64,000 nt of DNA from Beroe forskalii (lineage: Eukaryota; Ctenophora; Nuda; Beroida; Beroidae), in assembly GCA_011033025.1 (NCBI GenBank), contig WFMF01000592.1, forward strand, positions 1-64,000, written 5' to 3'. A program made the translations under genes and the position numbers. This document shows positions 56,389 to 64,000 of the stretch, one piece after another; within the stretch, counting starts at the first letter, position 1; each line of letters starts with the position of its first letter. The notes under the pieces are model-generated. The model worked only from the letters and a program-made list of their open reading frames with translations. It made no database searches and was not told the origin of the DNA.

Positions 56389-57987
56389 TCATCCAAAGTT
56401 GGATGTGCTGAGTTCGCACTGTGACTTCAGCTTTCCAACTCCTCCTGGTGGCTTCTCTCCGTCGTCGTCGTCATCGTCTTTCTTGGACCTAAGAGGGGTA
56501 ATGAGGGAGTGGTTACTCATGGCAGGTCTATGAAAGACTCGACTGCTCTGTGAACGATGCCCTTTAGCAGATTCTCTGTCTTCTGCAGTCGCACCACTAC
56601 CACTATCACCCTCCCCCATGTCACAAGGTGAGTTGAGAAATTCCGAGATATGAACTCGTACAATGTTCTTCATAGTCGGGGCTCGTGGCGCAGTGGTATC
56701 AGCTGATGCTTCACACAGCACCGTGGGGGGAACTGCACCCCCCAGCGACAGGGAAAGGGGGTTTTGATGGCATGAATTTTTGGAAAAATGAAAATTCAGC
56801 GGGGGTCCTGGAAGTCTCGATGCTTTTTGCGCAGTGGGTAACGAGCTAGGGGTATAGACTGTCCCAAAAAGAGGACCCGAGCACTCAGGAGGTGGTTGGT
56901 TCGAGCCTCGTACCGATCCTCTTCTTGTCAACTCCTTTGAGCTTGGCAGGCAGCTGTGTGGTTGATTCAGGGATGCTATTCCTGGATAAAAGCGATTCCG
57001 CTGAGTGTGATCTTCAGAGATAGGGGGTCCAAAGTCACGTGACCCCATTATCAGGAAACAATGTTCGGTGTTCTCGCATCTTTGAAACCTGGTTATTCCC
57101 TGTAACTGTGTTAAATCGTGCTTCATGGCTAAAAGGGAATATAGCATATTTAGGGCGTGAACGGCCAGGTACATTTGCTTGAGTTCTTGTTGTATTCTGA
57201 TAAGAAGAAGGGTACCTTGTAACCAAGCAAGGCATGCAATGCCCCAGAGCGCATGCGCTATATATAGCGTGGCTAGTCTGTTCCCCAAATATGGAATAAT
57301 TCGCGGCGAGCAGCAGGGACTGCGGGGACCGTTACCTTGTGTGCAATGTGTCAATTGATTGTAATTTGACACACAATGTTTATTTAGCTGATTAGTGCCC
57401 CACTGTTTGGAGAAAGTACATTCAGTAGACTCGTAGTTTGCTGCTTTGAATTGTTTGTATTTTCCTACGTTGAGAGTTGAAGATTTGAATATCTTAGCTG
57501 TAGTTTGATGGTGAGCGGGTGTCTTTTCGATGTCCGTTAAGAACTCCTCGGTCGACTTTCCTGACTCCCCTGACTGCTGTTGCTGCCTGGAGAATGTGAG
57601 GGGCAAACCTTCTTCATAGATCAGGTCAGTGGAGTAGTAGAAATGTCGAGAACTTCGGTCGGGCAAATACAAAGAAAGAGTGCACTTAGCTGATGAAGGA
57701 GCAGGAACAGAGGCGTGCTCTAGGAGTGTAGCTAGGTACTCCGGTGGAGGGTTGTCAGCTGGTAGCACTGCAGTCTCTGTACAAGTCCTGGGAGGGGGGT
57801 CAAATACGTCAGGCCCGTCCGGGATGAGTGGAATCCAAGGGGAAAGTGAAAACATCTTCCTTCGGTCGGGCATATAGGGAGAAGTGTACTTAGCTGGAAC
57901 GGAGAGGGAATGTAGAGATGCGTTGGGCGGTCTTCCTCTCCTCCTTGTAAGCTTTGGAGGTGGTGTGTAGTGTAGCATGATGAGCAA
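56389..57987 (-). CDS. long unassigned minus frame, 532 codons
   Basis: An ATG at 57987 opens a frame to a TGA at 56389. The first 180 residues (Pro-rich, with two similar YMPDRRKMF and YLPDRSSRH blocks, and a QQQQ run) and the last 80 residues (Ser/Gly-rich, with a run of six Asp) look protein-like. The middle, from about 57350 down to 56680, does not, and contains tRNA-promoter-like boxes. More likely two exons or fragments joined by chance than one protein. No family recognised. Confidence 0.3.
   Translation of the reverse strand: MLIMLHYTPPPKLTRRRGRPPNASLHSLSVPAKYTSPYMPDRRKMFSLSPWIPLIPDGPDVFDPPPRTCTETAVLPADNPPPEYLATLLEHASVPAPSSAKCTLSLYLPDRSSRHFYYSTDLIYEEGLPLTFSRQQQQSGESGKSTEEFLTDIEKTPAHHQTTAKIFKSSTLNVGKYKQFKAANYESTECTFSKQWGTNQLNKHCVSNYNQLTHCTQGNGPRSPCCSPRIIPYLGNRLATLYIAHALWGIACLAWLQGTLLLIRIQQELKQMYLAVHALNMLYSLLAMKHDLTQLQGITRFQRCENTEHCFLIMGSRDFGPPISEDHTQRNRFYPGIASLNQPHSCLPSSKELTRRGSVRGSNQPPPECSGPLFGTVYTPSSLPTAQKASRLPGPPLNFHFSKNSCHQNPLSLSLGGAVPPTVLCEASADTTAPRAPTMKNIVRVHISEFLNSPCDMGEGDSGSGATAEDRESAKGHRSQSSRVFHRPAMSNHSLITPLRSKKDDDDDDGEKPPGGVGKLKSQCELSTSNFG
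56679..56910 (+). repeat. possible tRNA-derived SINE remnants
   Basis: GGGGCTCGTGGCGCAGTGG at 56679 reads as the 5' end of a tRNA with an A-box (TGGCGCAGTGGTA at 56686). A second A-box-like sequence (TTGCGCAGTGGGTA) is at 56827. A good B-box (GGTTCGAGCC) is at 56898. The spacing from the second A-box, about 70 bases, is long but possible for a SINE head. No tail or target duplication was identified. Confidence 0.4.
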
Positions 57988-58064
57988 GTTGTCGAGAAAA
58001 AGTTAGGAGTAAAACTTGACGTTGGAGCGACCAAAATCAAACGTAACAACCGCGCGCATATATG

Positions 58065-61000
58065 CTGGCAAACCCTGAAGAGCTAGGTACTCACTTTGAG
58101 GCGCTCACCAGCAGTGTCCCCCTAGAAAAAATCAGAGCAAGCAAAGACAGCACAACTAACAAACGGGGGAAACTCTTTCTGGACTTCATTGCTAGCTCAA
58201 ACCTCACTATTCTCAATGGTAGTACTGCTGGAGACATCCTGGGAGAATTTACCTCTGTGAACTACAACGGTTCAAGTGTTGTTGACTATTCATGCGCCTC
58301 AAATGACCTCATGAGACACATTTCCAGCTTCCAAGTCGGTGATCTGAACAAATTCTCAGACCATAAACCTTGCTATTGCACCCTCAACCTAAGGCATGAC
58401 CTTCTATCAAGTGATGAGCTTCTTGCATCGCTAGAAGATTCCCCTGTCCGTTTTAAATGGGATAACACCAACCCCCTCTTAGGAAAAGCATTCCTAGACA
58501 GCCAGGAAAGTGTAAGGGATAAGCTGCTTCAACTAGCTTCGATCTCGTGTTCCAATGAGAGTGACATCAACCATCTCAATAAAGAGCTCATTGAAGTATA
58601 CCATGAGTTAGCCAGCAAAATAACTCCTCAAAAAGTTAGAACTGAGAGAGTAGCTCAGAAATGCTCAAAGCATAAGAAGAAAAGGGGAAGAATGAAACCA
58701 AAATTACCCTGGTTTGATGCTGAATGTATTAACTCCAAGAAAAACTTAAATCGACTGGCACTTAAGTATGGCAGGAACCCATTAGACTCAGTGATCCGGT
58801 TGCTGTATTACAGTAACCGAAAGGAACACACAGAAGCTGGTGAACTCAAAAAGAGTAGCTTCATCAGCAACCTGACCCGAGACATCGAAAGTGGAGATAA
58901 CATTCAATGGGCTAGGTTTAAAAAACTTAAGTCAGCTGGGACAAAAACTACGCAACTTGATGTTTTTGACCTCCTGAACTTCAGTAGATTCTTCAAAAAC
59001 CTCTACAAGAAGAAGGATATTCCAATAAAGCAAGATCAGTTGATATGCAAAGGCAATGAAACTATCTCAAAAGCTGGCACTAACACACCGCCAATGGCGC
59101 TGAAATTGAAGAAATTCTCGACCAGGAAATCACTTTAGATGAACTCAGCAATGCCATCCAGAAAACAAAAGCAGGAAAAGCAGTATCAGAAGACCTTGTT
59201 ATGAACGAATTTCTGAGAAATAGTGGACCTCTCCTGAGACATTTGCTTCTGCATCTTTTCAATGAATGCCTTCGGCTAGGCAGCTACCCTTGGAACATTT
59301 CCTATGTCACGCCACTTCACAAAAAGGAACTGTTTATGATCCAAACAACTACAGGGCTATAGCTGTCGCTAGTAATGTTGAAAGTTGTTCTCAGTATTTT
59401 ACTTGAAAGACTCTTGAAGTTTAGATCAGCATTCTGCCCAGACACCAAAAAAACCAGCTTGGCTTCTGCAAAATGCTCAGACGGCAGACCACATCCTAAC
59501 ACTGTCAACCTGCATCAACAAATATGTTAAAGTCAATAAAAAGGCCGACTATATACGCTTTATAGACTTTTGCTAAAGCATTTGATACAGTGAGCCGTGA
59601 GGCCTTACTCTACAAGCTATGGCAGATGGGAGTAAAAGGTCAGCTTCTTCACGTGCCTACAACACATGCAACAACTCGTTGCAAAATCAAGCTACTGAAC
59701 AAGCTCTCTTACAAAATTGACATTCTTTGTAGGACTGAACAAGGACATCCTCTCTCCCAAGAGCTGTTCAAATGCTACATCCAGGCAATGTCTGAGCAAC
59801 TCAACGAATGCTTCGAGAATAAAGCCGCAAGTAAAGTCCCTTTGCTTAATGGTGTTGAAGTCTCCCATCTACTCTGGGCAGATGACCTGGTGCTCATGGC
59901 CCAAGACAAAGCCAGTCTCCAATCAATGCTCTCTGTCCTGCATGAATACTGCTACCAATGGGGTCTCATGGTGAGAACATGGACAAAACTGCAATCATGG
60001 TCTTTAACAAGTCCGGCAGAATCCTCAAAGAAAGTTGTGACTTCATGTATGGAGAAACCAGCATCCAATCAGTGCGTGAATACTGTTATCTTGGAATAAC
60101 ATTCACTCTGACAGGATCATTCAATAACGCACAACAAGAAGCTGCAGGAAAAGGCCTCAGGAGCTATTTCGCCCTAAAGAAAATGATAGATCAGCGGGAT
60201 CTCGAGAAGAACCATCTTGTACAAACTCTTTGATGCACTGATTGTACCAGTTGTAGGCTATGGATGCCAAGTATGGCTGCCTGAGACCCATCTATTCAAG
60301 GAGCTAACCAGCATGAACAGCAACAAGATGGAAGTCACAAATCAGTTGGCAAAGACCATCTTGAAAACCTACACCCGGCATTCCTGAAATGGTCCGTTGG
60401 TGTCCTGAAGACTTCAAACAGCCCTCTTTGGGGAGACGGTGAAGGTACCACTCGAATTGAGCTCTCAAAGCAAGTCTTCTCTTACTCAATCGCCTGCAAC
60501 TAATGGAGACACTGAATTGTCTCACTTGCACCAGACATGCTTTCTGTGAGCAAAGAAAACCTTGGACTGAGCTGGTACAAAACATCGATACTGTCAAAGG
60601 ACAGGTTGCCACATCCAGAAGAGCAGAAAATGTCTACCTAGTCAAATTAGGAGTAATCTTAGAGCATTCTTCATTGCTACCTGGAAACGTGAGAAAGAAA
60701 CAAATGCGCCAAATTGACTTTCTACAACAATTTCAAAAGAAAAGTTCGAAATCGAATGCTACTTAAACATTTGGCTGTCAAGAAATGAAACCCGGCGCAT
60801 AGCCCAGCTTCGTTCAAGCTCCCATCAACTCAGAGTAGAAACCGGAAGGTGCATGTCCTAAGGCAGGACATTGCCAACAGAACATGCCCTCATTGCTGTA
60901 CCGAAGATGTTTTCTCCTCAGCCAAACTGCCCTTCTTTAGAGCCAATCATAGAAGATGAAACCACCTTCTCAATGTTTGTTCACTCTATGATGAGCCAAG

Positions 61001-61080
61001 GGAACACCTTATGGGATATGACTCAGAACCTCATCAAGAATCGTCACTACAAAGATATCTTCTCACACCCCTTCATGTAA
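58065..61080 (+). pseudogene. retrotransposon ORF2, 3' part: endonuclease end and reverse transcriptase
   Basis: The frame resumes after the second TATATG. The endonuclease ends with NGSSVVDY and FSDHKPC (catalytic His). Reverse transcriptase follows: KTKAGKAVSED, YVTPLHKK, YRAIAVAS, then FAKAFDTVSREAL, EQGHPLSQ and LLWADDLVLMA (the catalytic Asp pair, with Trp for the usual Tyr or Phe), then DKTAIMVFN. Near the end CPHC and NVC suggest a zinc-knuckle-like tail. At least five single-base frameshifts break it (near 59090, 59330, 59460, 59572 and 59965), so it is dead. The ORF1 esterase and this layout point to the CR1/Jockey group, clade not certain. Confidence 0.85.
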
Positions 61081-61649
61081 AGAACTGGCAAGATTCCGCA
61101 CCGGTGTCACAAACTAAGATTCCCGAAGGATGATTCTGCCGAAAACACCAATTGAATTATTGCCAAAATCACCAGAATTGAGACTCTTCTTTGTACTTAT
61201 GTATGTGTAATGTTACATGAACTAATGGACTTTTAAGGCTTTTTCTTCAGTGTAAATTCTTTGAGCATTTTTGAATGATTTGTGTTTGCTTTATATATCT
61301 AACTTATTACTTTTAATTTTGATTCACTTTATTATTTAATTGGGTTATTGTACGTTTTTTATCTGAGTGTGACGTTGCCTTGTTAATTTAGAGTCTAGAT
61401 GTTGTTTTTCACTTAAATTTTTGCGTCATTATCATTTAATTTAAATTTGTTTCACTTTTACTCATTTACGTTTGTTTTAAATTGATCAATCTTGATATAA
61501 TTTTAACGTTTCTTTATATAGATCCAGACATTACGATTGTAATTTGATCATAATTTGTTTAATCCCGATTAAATATGACCTCATCTCTGATAAGAACTAC
61601 AGTACTACATTGTACTGTACGAATTGCTGAAGCGAAAAAATGGTGAATG
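61081..61649. other. 3' flank of the retrotransposon
   Basis: AT-rich sequence after the last coding remnant, presumably the element's 3' untranslated region and then other DNA. I do not see a defined 3' end (poly-A or short tandem tail) for the retrotransposon. The stretch closes with a Helitron-like terminus. Confidence 0.4.
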
Positions 61650-61676
61650 GTGGCCGGAGGCCACGGGCCCTGCTAG
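61650..61676 (+). mobile_element. Helitron-type 3' terminus
   Basis: A perfect hairpin GTGGCC-GGA-GGCCAC, an 8-base spacer and CTAG, followed by T: the textbook Helitron 3' end. The final ten bases (GGGCCCTGCTAG against GGGCCTGCTAG) resemble the end of the element in PSMB2 intron 1. I could not place its 5' end, so the extent is unknown. Confidence 0.65.
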
Positions 61677-61854
61677 TCTTAATAAAGTATGAAAATGGCC
61701 CGAACCCACCCCGAAACGAGCAAAAAAATAATCAAATGTGGAACCGCCCAAAACCTGCCAAAATTCAGTGTTTGGCTGGATTAGGGCTGGTTTAAAGTGT
61801 TATGGTAAGGGTTATTATTAGGGTTCGATTGGGTTCCGGTGGAATCACCCGAAA

Positions 61855-64000
61855 TCATCTGTACCCCCTCCCCTAACCCACTCATCTTACCCCCTCCCCT
61901 AACCCACTCCTCTTACCCCTCTCTCCTAACCCCCTCTCCTAACCCCCCTCTTCTAACCCCGTCTCCTGACCCCTATTCTAACCACCACATCTAACCCCCT
62001 CGTCTTACCCTCTCCTAACCCCCTCTCCTAGCCCCTATCCTGACCCCTTTTTCTAACCCTCTTCTAAACCCATCTTCTGGCCCCTCTTCTAACTCATCTC
62101 CTAATCCCATCCTTCTATTTTCTAACCCACTCTCCTTCCCCCTTCCAACCCCCTCTCCTACCCCTTCTAACCCCCTCTCAAAGCCCCCTCGTCTAACCAG
62201 TTCCTGTAACCCCCTTCTAACCCATTCTTCTAACCCATCTCCTAACCCCTCTTCTAACCCTCATTCTAACCCTCTCCCTACCCCCTTCTAACTCCCTCTC
62301 CTACCCCTTCTAACCCCCTCTCAAAGCCCCCTCGTCTAACCCACTCCTGTAACCCCCTCTAACCCATTCTTCTAACCCCTCTCCTAACCCCCTCTTCTAA
62401 CTCCCTCTCCTACCCCCTTCCAACCCCCTCTCCTACCCCTTCTAACCCCCTCTCAAAGCCCCCTCGTCTAACCCACTCATGTAACCCATTCTTCTAACCC
62501 CTCTCCTAACCTCTCTTCTAACCTCTCTTCTAACCCCCATTCTAACCCCCTCGATATCCCCTTCTAACCCCCTCTCCTACCTCTTCTAACCCCCTCTCAA
62601 AGCCCCCTCGTCTAACCCACTCCTGTAACCCATTCTTCTAACCCATCTCCTAACGTCTCTTCTAACCCCCATTCTAACCCCCGCCATACCCCCTTCTAAC
62701 CCCCTCTCCTACCCCTTCTAACCCACTCTCAAAGCCCCCTTGTCTAACCCACTCATGTATCCCATTCTTCTAACCCCTCTCCTAACCTCTCTTCCAACCC
62801 CCATTCTAACCCCCTCCATACCCCCTTCTAACCCCCTCTCATACCCCTTCTAACCCACTCTCAAAGCCTCCTCGTCTGACCCACTCCTGTAACCCCTTTC
62901 TAACACATTCTTCTAACCCATCTCATCACCTCTTTTCTAACCCCCATTCTAACTCCCTTTCCTAACCCTTTCTCCAACCCCTCACCTTACCCCTTCTTCT
63001 AACCCTCTCTCCTAACCCTCTTCTAAACCCTCTTCTTATCCCTCTTCTGGCCCCTCTTCTAACCCATCTCCTAACCCCCTCCTTCTAACCCCCCTCCCTA
63101 CCCCCTTCTAAGCCCCTCTCCTACCCCTTCTAACCCCCTCTCATAGCCTCCTCGTCTGACCCACTCCTGTAACCCCTTTCTAACACATTCTTCTAACCCA
63201 TCTCCTCACCTCTCTTCTAACCCCCATTCTAACTCCCTTTCCTAACCCTTTCTCCTCCCCTGGCCCCCTTTTCTAACCCTCTCCTACCCCCCTTTCTAAC
63301 CCATCTCTTCTAACCCCCTTCTGACCCTCTCATAACCCTCTCTCATAACACCTCCTCCTAACCCCCTCTTTTATTCCCCTATCAGAACCCCCTCTTCTAA
63401 CCGCCTCTTCTTCCTGCTCTCTCTCTTCTAACCCCCTCCATACCCCCTTCTAACCCCCTCTCCTACCCCTTCTAACCCCCTCTCACACCCCCTCGTCTAA
63501 CTCACTCCTGCAACCCCTTTCTAACACATTCTTCTAACTCCTCTCCTAACCCCTCTTCTAACCACCATTCTAACTCCCTCTCCTAACCCTTTCTCCAACC
63601 CCCTCCTCCTAACCCCCTCTTCTAACCCTCTCCTTACCCCCTTTCTAACCCATCTCTTCTAACCCCCTCTGACCCTCTCCTTACCCTCCTTACACCTCCT
63701 CCTTACCCCATCTGTTATTCCCCTATCATAACCCCTCTTCTAACCCCCTTCTAACCCCCTCTTGTACCTCATCTCTCTTCTAACCCCCTCTCCCACCCTC
63801 CCTCTCTCTCTTCTAACCCCCTCTTCTGACCCCTATTCTAACCTCCTCTTCTAACCCCCTCTTCTAACCCCATCTCCTAACCCTCCTTCCAACCCCTCCT
63901 CTTAACCCCGCCTCCCCACCCCTTCCAACCCCCTTCTAACCCCCTCCTCCTAACCCCTCATCCTAATCCCCTCTTCTAACCCCCATTCTAACCCATTCTT
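61855..64000 (+). repeat. C/T-rich CTAACCC array with ~135-142 bp longer period
   Basis: From about 61855 to the window end the plus strand is built of TCTAACCCC, CTCTCCTACCCC, CTTCTAACCCCC and similar words, a degenerate relative of the telomeric C-strand CCCTAA. Above the word level a marker, CTCTCAAAGCCCCCTCGTCTAACCC-type, recurs near 62177, 62319, 62451, 62592, 62726, 62861 and 63143. The spacing is about 132-142 bases, the last being two periods. The array runs off the window. There is no gene. Confidence 0.9.

Larger units (their letters stand above)
52696..58058. mobile_element. 5.36 kb insert splitting ORF2, flanked by TATATG
   Basis: TATATG occurs at both ends (52690-52695 and 58059-58064). 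Dropping the insert and one copy rejoins the endonuclease in frame with the spacing expected for the family (about 27 residues between GDFNART and the next conserved block). The insert ends show no inverted repeats. Contents from left to right: a GGTTCGGGTGG-like degenerate tract (52735-52840), two BCAS3 exons on the minus strand, a 1.65 kb purine tract, unassigned DNA, a GGGGCC-like repeat, and a long minus frame with tRNA-promoter-like boxes. The mechanism of insertion is unclear. Confidence 0.7.

Noticed and set aside
1-64000. CRISPR array, bacterial operon or prophage
   Set aside because: No evenly spaced direct repeats with unique spacers, no bacterial gene organisation; genes are spliced and animal-like.

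Overview
The window is AT-rich nuclear DNA of an animal, most likely a marine invertebrate. I base this on spliced genes with animal-type proteins (PSMB2, a NOVA/pasilla-like KH protein, a bHLH-PAS factor, BCAS3), GT-AG introns, non-LTR retrotransposons and many small DNA transposons. I cannot name the species; a tunicate or similar lineage is only a guess.

Layout. 1-2.4 kb holds no convincing gene. A six-exon NOVA-like RNA-binding protein gene runs on the minus strand (3003-8769), with a 2.5 kb inverted-repeat element in one intron and an unusual 3' end where two reading frames both look coding. PSMB2 (proteasome beta-2) follows on the minus strand in five exons (10315-13168), with a Helitron-like element in its first intron. 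Next come an intact retrotransposon ORF1-like gene (13674-14573, minus), a GC-rich palindrome cluster (15.2-15.6 kb) and a two-exon bHLH-PAS gene on the plus strand (17114-18802). 18.8-28.9 kb is mostly gene-free; one plausible 3' exon lies at 23338-23462 (minus).

The centre is a direct tandem duplication: copy A 28966-39353 and copy B 39355-44970, which abut. The copies differ mainly by mobile-element insertions, so each copy supplies the empty site for elements in the other. This defines two Helitron-like elements, one hAT-like element with an 8-bp target duplication and one TA-flanked inverted-repeat element to the base. A fold-back element with interleaved arms and another inverted-repeat element are also present only in copy A.

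45-48.8 kb is gene-poor. 48.99-61.1 kb is a decayed non-LTR retrotransposon: ORF1 with 51-bp coding repeats, a coiled coil and an SGNH-esterase-like domain, then ORF2 with endonuclease and reverse transcriptase. ORF2 is split cleanly by a 5.36 kb insert flanked by TATATG. The insert carries two BCAS3 exons on the minus strand, preceded by a 1.65 kb almost pure polypyrimidine tract (sense strand), plus GGGGCC-like repeats. A Helitron-type 3' terminus follows at 61650-61676. The last 2.1 kb is a C/T-rich degenerate CTAACCC array with a longer period of about 135-142 bp.

The host genes are separate housekeeping or regulatory genes with no shared pathway visible. The strongest signal is the set of mobile elements resolved by the tandem duplication, together with the odd 3' end of the KH gene and the BCAS3-bearing insert.
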